This document shows positions 23,501-35,313 of a stretch of 64,000 bases of DNA, in pieces. The number at the start of each line of letters is the position of its first letter. Positions within the stretch are counted from its first letter, which is position 1. Under the pieces are notes generated by a model. It made no database searches and was not told the DNA's origin. It was given only the letters and a program-made list of their open reading frames with translations. The position numbers were made by a program, and so were the translations under genes. Source of the DNA: Oryzias latipes (Eukaryota > Chordata > Actinopteri > Beloniformes > Adrianichthyidae); the NCBI RefSeq assembly GCF_002234675.1, contig NC_019859.2:27337973-27401972 (forward strand), in the 5' to 3' direction.

Positions 23501-26500
23501 GATTTCATTTTGTGATTCCTTGAATAACATAAATAAAGTCAGTGAAGAGGATAAATTGGCTTGTGATTCTGTCATTTCTTTACAGGAAGCTTCAGATGCT
23601 AATAACAATCTGAAAAACAACAAGTCCCCTGGGAACGACGGAATAACAGCAGAATTTTATAAGCTTTTCTCAAAAATCTTAACCCCATTTTTATTGAATG
23701 TTTACACAGAAAGGATCACAAATATGACTCTTCCAGCCAGCATGACTCAGGGGGTTATTTCCCTGATCCCCAAACCCAACAAAGATACTTTGCTAATAGA
23801 TAACTGGAGACCTATTAGTCTACTTAATAATGGTTATAAAATTGTTGCCACAATGAGAATGAAAAGTGTTGTTGATGCAGTAGTAGATGAGAATCAGTCA
23901 GGTTTCATGAAAGACAGATGCATCTCCAACAATCTCATAGATTATTCAGACTCATCAGTGATGATGAAAGCTTCACTCTGCTCCTTGATTTTTGTAAGGC
24001 ATTTGATACCGTTGAGCATCCTTTTCTATTCTACTGTCTGGAAAAGATTGGTTTTGGGGATTTTTGGGGATATTTGTCTAGTGCTGTTAAAAGCCTCTAC
24101 GCAAACGGAAATAGTTCTGTTAAGTTGAGTTCTGGCACCACTCGCAGATTCTGTCTCCAGAGAGGAATTAGACAGGGACGTCCTGTCTCTGTGTACCTGT
24201 TTCTTCTGGTTGCACAAGTTTTCTGCAGACATATTCAATCGAATAATATTAATGGGATTTCTCTTGCTGGTAAAAACATTCTTATAAGTCAGCTGGCAGA
24301 TGACACCACATTATTCTTGAAAAACTCCTCACAGGTTGCCAGGGTTCTTCAAGTTATAGATACATTTTCAAAAGCATCTGGACTTTATCTAAACCTAAAG
24401 AAATGTGAGTTATTTCCTCTCAATGTGCTCTAACATCCATAAATAGTATAGTAGTCAAAGAAAATGTCACATATTTGGGATTGCAGATAACTAAAGATCA
24501 AAAACAAAGAGAACTGAATAACTATATTCTATGATTGCAAAAGCACAAAATCAGTTTAACTGCTGGCTACAAAGAGATCTTTCACCAAAAGGTTGTGCTC
24601 TCTTAGCAAAAGCAGAAGGGATTTCCAGACTAGTTTACATTGCTTCCTCACCATCTCTGGACAGTAAAAATGCAAAAAGGATTGATCAGATACTTTTTAA
24701 TTGTCTTTGGAGAAACAGAATCCACTATGTTCGAAAGTCAGTAGTAATTAATTCATCAAAAGACGGAGAACTTGAATTTCTTGACTTTTCCACTCTAAAT
24801 AATGTCCTCAAAATTAAATAGTTAAAAAACTTCATTTTGGAATTTCATACCGAAATATATATTTGATAAGTTTGGAGGTCTGTCATTTCTTCTATTATGT
24901 TATTTCAAAATAGGGAAAATTCCTTTGAAGCTGTCTAATTTTCATAAGCAGGTTTTATTGGCATGGACTTTGATCTACAAACATAATGTTTCTCCTCATC
25001 GCTACTATATTTGGAATAATGCAGATATTCTATACAAAAACAAGAGGATTTTTCTTGAAAATTGGTTTGAAAAGAACATTTTTCTTGTAAATCCACCATG
25101 TAACCTGATGTCATCTGTTGAGTTTCTGTCCACCTATAGTCTGCATGTCTCCCCTGCAGAGCTTGCATTGGTTACTGGAGCCATCCCAGGTGCTGTTAGA
25201 CTTCTGTGGAGCAGTTCTCCTTCAAATACTCCATGTTCTCCTCCCAAATGAACAGAATTGTGGTGTGGAAAGATTTGTTTTTCAGCTGGCAGGAATAATC
25301 AAAGTATCCGTTCTCTGTTTCAAAATGAGATTACAACAAAACCGTATGTTATCTCACACTGGAATAGGTTTGGCTGTAGAATTCAGGGGGAAAAGGTTTG
25401 GTCCCTGCCCCAAAAGTATGTCATCACCAAGAAAATCAGAGAAAATCAGAGAAATATCTTTCGAAATTCTTCATAAATCTTATCCAGTGAAACACTTCAT
25501 TACCAAGTTTAAAAAAAAGAAATCTGAAAATAAATTGTTCATTTTGTCATTCCTCACCAGAAACTGTGTCTCATCTTTTTTGGGTTTGCTCCTTCACTCA
25601 AGTATTTTGGAAAGATTTGATAGATTTTAAAATCTATGTGAAGATTATAGATTATTTTATGATACCATATTATTTTTGGACATTTTACACATAGGGAAAC
25701 TTGATGCAGAGAAAATATATGTAGTTAATTTACTTATAATTATGGCTAAATACTTTATACACAAGTGTAAATATGACAACAAAAAAAAACGGTATTTTAT
25801 GTTTTCCAGAAAGAAATGGCACTGTGTGTAAACAGTATAACAAAAAAGCTGTCATTACAGTTGAAACATGGTCTCTTCTGAAAAAAACAGATTCCTTTGC
25901 CTTTATTATTTTTGCTTAACCTGTTTTACATCATCATTATTATCGTTTTTCAATTTTTTTGTTCATTTTCCTGGTGAATGTGAAAATGGTATTTTGCACA
26001 CTGTGTGGTGGAGTTTTGTGTTTGGTATTTTGTATGTGCATTATTAGTTAATAAAGTTAAAATATAAATAAGTGGGTTAAAGAAAGTGAAATGCATCTGC
26101 TGGGAATGAATGAGGAGCCTCCTCTGCTCCCAGGAGGTCCAGCTGCAAACATCAGTAGACACAGAACAACAGCGCTGCCTTTGCTTTGGTCAGCACTAAA
26201 TTACCGGCATGTTTTCAGGTCAGAGGAAGTCACGCAGGTCCCTTAGGGTGACATTAATGGAAAAAAGCAGCCATTAGAAGCCCTGGGCATGACATAAACA
26301 AGAAATACATTTATAAATCTGTATAGATTCGATTGTGGCCAACATTTTAGTAGCATTTTGTGTGCAAAAACAAATATTATGTGCACACTGCTTTTTTGTG
26401 TTGTGTGCACAGCTTATATAATAAAAACTTTAATTCCTATAATGTGAGGCTACAACATGTCAATATGTATGCACAAAATGCGAATGTGAGAATACAGAAT

Positions 26501-26855
26501 ACTAACTCCTGGCCACAGACGATCAGAATGAGGTGACTTAAAAAAAGATATTCAGGGTTCCGTATGGCTGTAGATTATGGCGAAGCTGTGCTGAAAAAAT
26601 CCCATTCATTGTTGTGTCCGTCTCATGATGTCAAGCAAAGGCCTAAATGGATCAGGCTGTTTGTCTCTGGCGCTGAAGACCCTCTTTAACACGGCCATGG
26701 ATGGTGGTCGGGAATGGATGATGGTGCTGCAGAGTGTGTGTCCGCATGCATGTCATATGACGGTACACAGAGATGAAGACCTACCGGTTGTACATGTCCG
26801 CCATCATCTCCACCTCCAGCTCCGCCGCCAGCTGCTGCGCTTTCACAGGATCCAT
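17558..26855 (-). CDS. timm10: TIMM10, mitochondrial import inner membrane translocase subunit Tim10
   Basis: Small Tim chaperone of the mitochondrial intermembrane space. With Tim9 it forms the hexamer that carries hydrophobic carrier and beta-barrel precursors across that space. Exon 1 codes 26855-26785 ([20 protein letters not shown] and on to YN), with donor CG|GTAGGT. Exon 2 codes 17753-17558, with acceptor TTCCAG|AATGACC and stop TAG at 17560-17558. The junction rebuilds an Arg codon. The 88-residue product matches the usual 90 or so. Both twin CX3C motifs are present (CHRKC and CLDRC). These Cys pairs form the two disulfides made by the MIA40 pathway. There is no presequence, as expected. 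The 9-kb intron is unusually large for this gene and is packed with mobile elements, including a LINE in the opposite orientation. Exon sequences look intact. Confidence 0.96.
18817..19786 (+). mobile_element. 970-bp hAT-type element with 8-bp target duplication
   Basis: The termini caaggttattatagt and actattataaccttg are inverted repeats. They are flanked on both sides by ATCGCAAG (18809-18816 and 19787-19794), an 8-bp target duplication typical of hAT elements. The interior contains many short A-rich aaaactaaaac blocks near both ends. It also holds a 190-base open frame whose translation resembles a BED zinc finger (see next entry). No complete transposase is present, so it is non-autonomous. 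Confidence 0.85.
19099..19350 (+). pseudogene. BED zinc-finger remnant of a hAT transposase
   Basis: Frame 19099-19287 reads [15 protein letters not shown] then [13 protein letters not shown] before a stop. The following bases in the same region read like [13 protein letters not shown], the single C and GKNPT are hallmarks of the BED finger that opens hAT transposases. The second Cys is lost or out of frame and the frame is broken. Confidence 0.6.
19787..19864. mobile_element. hAT-like terminal fragment that served as a target
   Basis: The tcgcaagttatctcgtcatc, gcaatattgatcactaag, atatcgtggagccc stretch matches 11865-11945. The target duplication of the 970-bp element begins inside this older fragment, so one transposon landed in another. 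Confidence 0.6.
20200..21051 (+). pseudogene. LINE ORF1 (RNA-binding protein), frameshifted near its end
   Basis: The likely start is ATG at 20200 (MVNKREYSS), which has a better context than the ATG at 20149. Residues about 85-150 form a heptad-rich coiled coil ([30 protein letters not shown]). This is followed by [14 protein letters not shown] and RPRTIILQF, the core of the L1 ORF1 RRM-type domain. Near 20985 the homologous reading ([15 protein letters not shown]) moves to another frame, so the printed C terminus is wrong. It is a degraded copy. Confidence 0.85.
21542..21746 (-). mobile_element. TTAA-type MITE, copy B, inside the LINE
   Basis: 205 bp. Termini cccttgtgccatcttag and taggatagcacaaggg are inverted. 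It is flanked by ttat on the left and ttaa on the right, consistent with a decayed TTAA target. It interrupts the endonuclease part of LINE ORF2. Confidence 0.8.
21896..22735 (-). mobile_element. 840-bp hAT-type element inserted in LINE ORF2
   Basis: Termini cagtgttttttaac and ctgaaaaacactg are inverted repeats. The 8-bp duplication CTCTAGAA lies at 21888-21895 and 22736-22743. Subterminal gtgccgtggg motifs occur near both ends. No transposase frame is seen, so it is non-autonomous. The LINE reading frame before the left duplication continues in register after the right one. Confidence 0.9.
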
Positions 26856-26957
26856 TCTCGCCCTCCGTGTCGTTTCACAACCGAGCCCAGCGCCGGTGAC
26901 CCTCTCCAGCTGGATAACAGCAAGCCGCGATGCTACTGTCACCTTCAAATCCTAACA

Positions 26958-26986
26958 CACGTGTGATGTCGCGTCTGACTTCCGGT
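26958..26986 (-). promoter_or_regulatory. Putative timm10 promoter motifs: palindromic E-box and ETS/NRF-2 site
   Basis: About 100-130 bases upstream of the timm10 ATG are CACACGTGTG (a palindromic E-box with CACGTG at 26958-26963) and acttccggt at 26978-26986, which is ACCGGAAGT on the minus strand. ETS sites of this form (GABP/NRF-2) are common in promoters of nuclear genes for mitochondrial proteins. No TATA box is evident at a useful distance. Function is inferred. Confidence 0.45.
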
Positions 26987-26989
26987 ATA

Positions 26990-28030
26990 AATAAAGTTTA
27001 CTTTAAAAAGGTCGAGTCTAAATCAGCGCGCCCCCCTGTGGATCATATCTGTACTACAGAGCTTTGACCGGACATGAGAACTGGACTTAGGAGCAAAGTC
27101 AACTTTTAGGATTCAAATTAATTCCCTTTTCATTTTTACATGGACAACATCCTGTTTAGTTTTGCTGATTATGAAAATAAGCTAAATTCCAAATTCTACT
27201 TGATACATTTCCTGATGCTATTAGCAAATGTTCAAACAAAAGTACAGGTGGAGAGGATGTCATTTTTTCAAGCCCCTGAACCGTGTGCATGGGGCCTGCT
27301 AGTGCTGTTCAGGTGATAAATGTGCTCCAGGCATGAAGCCTGTTAGAAATGAGGAAATGATACAGCTTAGTTTGTGTTGACGTCCTACGAAGAACTGATG
27401 CTTTTCGTACATCTCCCGTGTGTGCAGCACTTCTGTGCAGTCAGTAAGGAGCCGGTGCGTGCACCTCAGACTAGAGAGCGACATTAAGGCACAGCATGAG
27501 ACCATAACTGCACTTTACTTGCATTATTCTTACAAATAACTTACCATTTCCCCACACACAACAATGGTACCTTCCATTTTCATAATCATAACATCCCTTT
27601 AGGTGCCTGTAGGAGCCTCAAGTGAATTGCAAGACAAACCTGAGCTCCCTGTAAGATGTGGCTGCTCCTCTCTCTGCCCCCCCATGGGCACCGACAACCC
27701 TAACACTTGCAGCACCCCATCGGGTGAGCCCCCGCACGGGTGCATGTGACTGCAGCATTAACAAAGGGCAAAGGCAGGGAACACCCGGGACAGCACACCA
27801 GTCCACTGAAGAACACAACCACACAGACAAACATACACTCGCACTCAAAGGACAATCCAAGAAAGCAATCCTGAAGCTTTTGGACTGTGAGAGGAAGTCA
27901 GAGAAGACCAGAGAAGACCCACGCATGAACCAAGAGGACACACAATCTCCACTCAGAAAGAAACCAGCCAGAATTCAAACCAGGACCAACCTCCACAACT
28001 TCTGTGCTAGAAAAAAAAGCACAACCATGA
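26990..28030. other. Intergenic, timm10 to btbd18
   Basis: 27000-27650 shows nothing recognisable. At 27830-28010 is a diverged SINE/LINE-tail repeat (ggactgtgagaggaagtc, then cccacgcatgaacc, then ccagaattcaaaccagga), the same family as 56330-56660. The 131-codon frame over it is not a gene. Confidence 0.5.
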
Positions 28031-28048
28031 AAACTGACTTTTTCTTTT

Positions 28049-28370
28049 TTTAATAAACTGTACATAAAATATGCCATGTTTTTTTTAAATTCAGCATCAA
28101 AACAAAGAGCGGACTCCACAATGCACATTTACTTCCAGCAGCTCAACCGAAAACAACTGAAAATTTTAGTGAAATGTCAAACCTATAGATAAAAAAAGAA
28201 AAACAACAGTCAGAACAGGCTTCCTTTAGTAAACTACAGAAACTGACACGTCAGTTTGAACGGTGTGTTTGGAACAGAACGAGGTGACATGTTTTGCTTC
28301 GAAAGAGCTTGCAGAAAACCCAACCTAAAAAGAAATCAACGACACATGGCACACAGATCTGAGAATGCTC
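28049..28370 (-). other. btbd18 3' UTR with candidate poly(A) signal
   Basis: Downstream of the btbd18 stop (28373-28371) there is no coding potential. The first plausible poly(A) hexamer on the minus strand is ATTAAA (tttaat on the + strand, 28049-28054). The transcript may end near 28030. No transcript evidence is available here. Confidence 0.4.
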
Positions 28371-31300
28371 CTAGGCCTCATCTCCAGTCACATCAATCTC
28401 ATTCACATCTTCCTCTTCTTCATCTACGGTTACGACCATGCTATTGAGTACAGCTCCACGAGGAGCCCCGTTGTCTGGAGAATATAGCACAACATCGATA
28501 TCTTCCTCCTCCTCGTCGTCCTCCTCTCTTTGATCAACCAGCAGCACAGTTCTCTGGGGGGTTTGAGGCTGAGAGTTGTGGTCCACGGACACGTTGGACT
28601 GGAGAGACGAGCAGTAAGACGCACGTCCATCAGTGGAGACCGGCTGGTCTCCTTTGAAATCTCCACCACAACAGACCCCTCCTGTAAAGATGTTAATTTA
28701 AAAAAACACAGAACTACCAGATAGGAAAAATATTTAGAGACACATTAATAAAATAATGACAACATCCCAGCATCCACCTCTCAGGTTCAGCAGACCAGCC
28801 AAGCTCATCACTGAGAGGACAAGCATTTTGGGGTTTTCACCCCACGCTAAGAAAATCCCAACATTTGACCAGAATGAGTTGTATCATCTTATCCCAAACT
28901 TTTTCCATCACCGACATAAATACTTCGGCATATTGATTAACTCACTGATAACTGCTAAAAAAAAGAGAGAATTGCAGCACCAATGATTTTCTAATGAACA
29001 CTACTGGCACTCCTAAAACACAACACAGGCTTTTTGATTTTGGCTTAAGGCCCGTACACACCGGGACAAATATTCGCCAGGCGTTATTCGCCAGCGTTTT
29101 TCAACACGTTTTTTTGTGTTCACACCCTGGCGATTTTCGCTGATGATGAGCCGAGTGAACATGCAATTTCATTCCCAGACATTAGATGACGCTTAATGTA
29201 AAACAGAAATACTCCTGTACACAAGGTGGCGCTGCGCAACTTTACGCTTCTTAAAGTCGCTTTTCACTCAGAAGAAGAGAGCAAGTATTTACGCGCTTGT
29301 CAGAATCATACAAAGAAAACATGAATATTTCAAGCACCAGTAGCTCCAACTGGTGCTTGGTTCGGGGATATTTTAGAATGTCCGTCATTATTTCTTCGCG
29401 GCTGTGTAGACGCTACTTGGCGTCTATCTTCTTCGCTGGTATGTGTGCTCAGCAAGGCAGTTTTGTGTTTGAGCGCCCCCAAGTTGTGTTTTACTGTAAC
29501 TTCAGAAACTCCAGACACGTGTGCAAAAGCGCCATTCTCATTGGTCGAATAGATTTCGACGCGACGCGTCAAAAAAAAAAAAAAACGAACCCGAGGCGTT
29601 TTTTTTTTTTTGACGCTTTGACGCGTGGCGTTTTTTTTCATGTCGGTGTGCACACTCTCATTGGTGCCCTTTGTTTAGTCACGAGGCATTAAAACGTCGG
29701 CGAAAATCACGCGCGAAATTCGTCCCGATGTGTACGGGCCTTTAAACTGCATAATGATTTTTCAATAGATCAAAGGATGTTCCGAGTGGGACTTGAACCA
29801 TCAGGTTCCCACACTCAGTTGTATCAGAAGCTCTCGTTCTGCTTCAACAGCAGGTGGATGAACACCATTTTTGCAGGTTTTATTTAATATCCACTCCTTA
29901 TGTCTACCCCGCTTTCTTTCTATACAGTTCCACTTTGAAGTCCCACTTCGATCGTGTTTTGATCTAAAGGGAGTCTTAATCTCCCATCATGCCTTTGTTA
30001 AGATTCCCTCCAGATAGCTCTCAACCGGTGCAACAACAATGGTGAGCAGTATAACGGCTGTCCAGCCGTACAGTTCTGATGCAGATGCCAGCTCAGACGA
30101 GGAAAACAAAGACGTACATGGATCTATTTGTCTGCAAGCAATGCATCTGATTGGAGGTTAGCAGGGAGCTTGTGGCCAGCCCATTGTCAATTTTACGCAA
30201 CTACAAGCTTTTTCACAAAAAAAATCGATCTGTTTCTGATTCACAACAATTTGAATAAAGAAATACTCAGAAATTTGTTTTGTCATTCCGTACATTTACC
30301 GTACCTTCATCAGAATTCTTCTGCTCTCTGTTGGGTGACACCTCCCCCAACTCTTCCTCCAAGGAATCCTTAGAACTGACAGGGTGGCCTTTCTCACCGG
30401 ACAAGTGTAACATCTCAATTGAAGATGTTGTGTTGTCGTCTTGATCTGTTTTATTGCTGTGAGCTGGACTTGTGTTAAATGGCTGATTGTTGTTTTCATC
30501 AACACTGATGGCTTCTTGGTGTTCAGCGTTTGAAGTCTGTGTAGAGTCAATGATTGTCTTCATGATAGAGGTGAACCCAGTTCCCCCTTCCTTTCCTCCC
30601 TTTGAGTTCTTTGAAAGTTGAGTTTCTTCCTGACTGTCTTTGACATTCTTTCGTTTTGGGTGTCGCCGTTGAATTGGCTTTTGAACCTCAGTGAGAGAGG
30701 CCATCCATGGTGGCTTGGATGTTCCTGGGTTTCTTGGGTTTGTTATGTTAGAGCACCGAGGAGTTTTCTTTTTTGGAGGATCTTCTTCCACATCTTCCTC
30801 ACTCTTGTTCTTTTTTTTGCGGCATCTCTGTCGTTGAGCGTGGCCTTCAGGGGCTAAAGCCCTGGTATCTAGATACTCTCTGGCTTCCTCGTGGCTCTCG
30901 TCTTTACTGTTGGCAGAGATTTGGGTTGAAGGCTTTTGCTCAACCGTTATTTTACGCAGTCTTCCACATTTCCTCTTTGGTAGTGCGGTTCCAAGTTTGT
31001 TCATATCTCTGTAGTCCCCAGCACTTTTGTGGCTCATTTCTGGGACAGTGTTACAGGTCCTCTGTAGATATCTCTTAACAAAGCCCCTGGCCCTGATCCA
31101 GGTCTCCTCGGCACTCTTAATGTTAGGTCCTCTGGTTGGTTCCTTTTCAATACATGTTCCAGTATTTTTTCCATTAGTAACATTTTTAGGTGCCAAAAAA
31201 ACTTTGCTAAAATCCTGTAGGAGCTCTATTTGCCTCCTCCTCCTCCTTTTTTTACGGATGACATCGTGCCCTTTAGTGTCACATTTGCGTTTTAAGCCGT

Positions 31301-34300
31301 CCACCTTCTCAGGGTCCGAACTCTTGACAGAACTTGATTGTTTCCTGGCACCTATGATTTTTTGGTTTGCCTCCAAATACCACTGACAACACGCTGAGCT
31401 ACAATTTGTGTTTTTACACAGTAGAGAAACTTTGCTGTTTTCTTTGATGGCGCTGAAAGGAAACTGCAGAGACTGAGGAGTTTCAGCAAGCCAGGGAGGC
31501 TGACGAAGTTGACTCTGAGCTTGTTTTTCACGGTTTCTTGGGTCACTTGGGAGGTTTTGATCTTTTTCTTTAGAAGTGAACAACTCCAATGGAGAAAGGC
31601 ATTGAGGAAGCCTCATGTCATCCATCCAGGGTAATAAAAAAGGATGACCAGAGTGGCCATCAGCTTCTTGCAGAGGTAAAAGGCCAAAAACGGTCTGGTC
31701 TTTTTCGGAGCACTGCTGCTGGTGATGCAGTTTTTGTCCAGAAGTACATGCTAAAGGTAAGGCTGATGCAGGTGTGGAGGTTTCAGGACACTGATATTTG
31801 GAAACAAGCATTCCTGGACATCCAAGTGGATCAGTCTGTCCCAATCCCTCTGATCTCACAGGGAAGTTGATCTGAGAGTCTTGTTGTGTTGCCACACTTG
31901 GGTGTCCAGCTAAAGGGTTCGAGAACCCCGATGGGCTCTGTGCATGACAGTAGAGATCTGCATGACGAGAGGAAAGACAATTATAATTTCAGTTAAAATA
32001 ACAGACACGGAAGAGTTACCTCAAAGGTAGCCGGCATCCGGCCGAAATTCGCCGCTTATAAGTGAACCAGTCACCGCCTACTTTTGATCATGGACTAAAG
32101 TTTCATTTAGTACACCTGCCCAATACAACCCCAACAGTGAAACATGGTGGTGGCAGCATCATGCTTTGGGGGTGCCTTTTAGCAGCAGACACAGGACGAC
32201 TGATTGCATTTGAAGGGAAGATTAATGTAACCAAGTACAGTAGAAAACTTCTGACAGCGAGGACAGGACCTCAGACTGGGTCAAAGTTTTACCTTCCAAC
32301 AAGGCAATGTCCTAAAGCACACCACTAAAATAACCCAGGAATGACTTTAGAACTACTCTGTGACCGTTCAGCCAAAGGCCTGAATAAACCCAGTTGAGCA
32401 TCTCTGGAGAAACTGGAAAATGATGCACAAACATTTACCATCCAACCTGATGGAGCCGGAGAGAATCTGCAAGGAAGAGTGGCAGAGGATTCCCAGACCC
32501 AGGTATGAGAAACTTGTTGCATCATTCTCAAGAAGACGCATGGCTGTACTAGTTTAAAAGGGAGCTTCTAACCAAAACTGAGCAAAAAACATTCTGAATA
32601 CTTAGGACCATAGGACTTTTCAGTTTTTCTTTAACTATAAATTTGAAGACATTTTTACACTTATTTCTGTCAAAACTCGTTGAACGTTATTGAGAAATAA
32701 AATGAACTTTCCTGAATTTGGCAAATGAGTCCAACTATACAAAAAGTGAAAAATGTAAAGGGGTCTGAATACTTTCTGTACCCACCATCTGAATTCGTGT
32801 TGTACATGTGTGCCTATTTTTTGCCCGCAGACAGCCAGTACCTACCTTTAAAAATAAGACAATGTGATTTTCTGGACTTTTTCTTTTCATTTTGTCTCTC
32901 ATAGTTGAGGTATACCTATGATGAAGATTACAGGCCTCTCTCATCTTTTTAAGTAGGAGAACTTGTACAATTGGTAACTGACTAAATACTTTTTTTGTCC
33001 CACTGTAACACAAATAATGCAGGAATAAACTTTTATTAATCCTGGTTAGTTGTATAAGGAATAAAATGTAGGTAAATTGTAAAATCTTACAATTTTAAAT
33101 TATACATAATTGTATTCATCTATGAGTGTAAATTTGATATCTGTTCCATCTGCAACCCTCCTTGAAAAAGATCTTATGTAATAACTTTAATATTTGTCAA
33201 AGTAAAAAAAAAAATTGAAGTTGACTTCAATAACGAGTAAATATTGAAGTCAGAGAAACCAGCGATTTAGTTAATGGAGTTTAGATCAAACCTGTGTGTG
33301 CTGATGGACGGCCTCTCGCTGGCTCTACATCCTGGTAGAAAACTGGCTCTGCTGTGCTGCTGGCTGCATAAATGGGGCTCCGTCTCAGATCGTTCCCTGC
33401 AGTTTGGTTAAAAGCAGGTTCCCAGTCATGGCCTGCCTGCAGCGTCTTACAGTCACCATCCAGGTTGGGCAGAATATTCAGGCCCTTCATGATATCCTCC
33501 AGCAGCATCTCTATCTGCTCATCCGTTTCCTCCACAGACGTCTGGGGTTGGGGGGGGTCCAACTCCCGCTCTGAATCCAACTCGCTGCTGTGGCTCATAT
33601 CGACACCGCCAACAGAGAGAAGATAGGACTCGGGACTGGTAACAGGGGAAGAAGCAATGGGAGGTTGAGGGTTCCCAGCCTCTGGTTTCTGGACCAGGTT
33701 TGTAGAAGAGGAAGTATTGTTGCAGTTGTTAGCTTGGGTTTTCTGTGTGGAGCATCCCTACAGAGAAATGAGCAGCAGTTAAAGCAAAAAGGACAGGCTA
33801 ACTCCAAACCAAGAGAGACATCTCTGATGTTTATGCTCCTTTTTTTGTTTGCTAATGTTTGCATGACAGAAAATGAATTACTAAGTCATGCAAAAGTAAA
33901 ACAATTCTTAAAATTGTTTTACTTTTCAAAGGTTGGGAAACATTTGGAAATATCCAAATTAGTAAAGTTGCTAAAACTTTTTTATTTTTCTTAAAGGAAC
34001 ATTGCCTTTTCTTTCTTTAGATGTAAATAATGTAACCAGTATTTATACAAAGCAGTTTATTTACATTTAAAGTAAAGCAGTTTTAATTTCCCTCTTTTTG
34101 AGCAGCCTGAAAACCTTTCAAAGTCATTTTTAAATAGATGCTTTCATTGGTTTCAGTGTTTTTTCAGTGTTCCTCACAAATACCACAAAAATAAGTTATC
34201 CTGAATTTAATTGTTAAAGATTAGATTATTGTGCATGAAAATCCCTGCAGCAGATTGTCTTGATCATATCTACATCCTAAATGCATCACGTTGCCACCAT

Positions 34301-35251
34301 GTGATTGGCTGAATAGAAAATGGATTTACTGAGCAGCTGGACAGCTGTGCCTTATAAAGTGAGCACTGAAAGTATGTGCATTTTCTATATCTTCATTCAC
34401 TTTTTATTTTCTAATTTATTCATTACTAATCATCTCAAACTTGATATATTCAGGGCTCTAAATGAACACCCACCAAATGCAGGTAAAAGATCAGTCTGGC
34501 AAAAACTATTTCACTAGCCACTTAGGTATGTGGGGCATCGTTCATCACTGAGGGGGACTTAAGTGTCATCTTCCCCACAAACATCCTTCACAGAGTCGGT
34601 ACAAAAAATATAATTCTGACTTATTGTGCAGTACAGTCACATGCGAAGCAGCACAAGGTGCATTCGAGGGCTGCGTGGAATTTCCACACTTATGTGCTTC
34701 CATTGAGAGCTTATTATTGCTGCATTCAGGTGCGCTGGTCATTTCTAGCATTTGCTCACACTGACCTCAGTCAACACAAACACACTTACTTGTTGTTCCA
34801 TGTCACTGTAACTCTTTGAAATGACTAAGACTCACAACTACAACACACCGATCTGTAAGAAATGTATTTAAGTTATAAATAAATGGCCCTGACCAGAAAT
34901 AAACATTAGGGCTTTGATGAAAAGTCAGTACTTTGAAGAAAGGAATGTGTTCATAAAAAGGTTCACAGATTAGAAGTGACTTTTGATAACATTTCTGCAA
35001 TGTTGTAAAACCCGACAGAAGATGACACTTTCAATTATTACTAGTGTTTTGTTTTTACCAGAACTTTCACTTGCTTCGTGTATTTTTTGTAGGTTTGGAA
35101 CATTTTTTTTCTACTGGCTGCATCATTTAGAAGAAGACAATTGTAAACCCTGCTCCATCTTTTTGCTAAAACTTGAAACACATTTGAGTATTTTCTCTAG
35201 CAGCCATATTGTGTATGCAGCCTTCAAAAAATGAAAAAGGCTGGATATACT

Positions 35252-35313
<62 letters not shown>

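Larger units (their letters stand above)
21362..25640 (+). pseudogene. LINE ORF2 (endonuclease and reverse transcriptase), multiply broken
   Basis: Endonuclease fragments: [19 protein letters not shown] (near 21426), [11 protein letters not shown] and [10 protein letters not shown] (21761-21890), then [12 protein letters not shown] (near 22790). Reverse transcriptase fragments: [45 protein letters not shown] (23499-23940), [26 protein letters not shown] and the catalytic-type LADDTTLFL (to 24433). Further conserved C-terminal pieces follow to about 25640. Stops and frameshifts occur at about 23130, 23490, 23940, 24433 and 24821, so it is inactive. Confidence 0.88.
20042..26068 (+). mobile_element. 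Full-length but broken L1-like LINE in the timm10 intron
   Basis: The insertion is bounded by a 13-bp direct duplication, TAAGTGGGTTAAA (20029-20041 and 26069-26081). Its left end opens with a G-run and ccaagatggcggcc, a typical LINE 5' UTR start. Its right end closes with ttaataaagttaaaatata. It carries an ORF1 with a coiled coil and RRM-like region and an ORF2 with endonuclease and reverse transcriptase, both disrupted. Two other elements lie inside it (21542-21746 and 21896-22735). Without them the LINE is about 5 kb. It is antisense to timm10. Confidence 0.92.

Noticed and set aside
27658..28053. 131-codon + strand frame
   Set aside because: Its sequence matches a diverged teleost tail repeat (also at 56330-56660), with no splice or start context.
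31893..31895. Apparent start of a separate 542-codon gene at 31895
   Set aside because: The first codon is GTG, the frame extends upstream to a good acceptor at 31958, and it joins in phase to the btbd18 exon at 33292.
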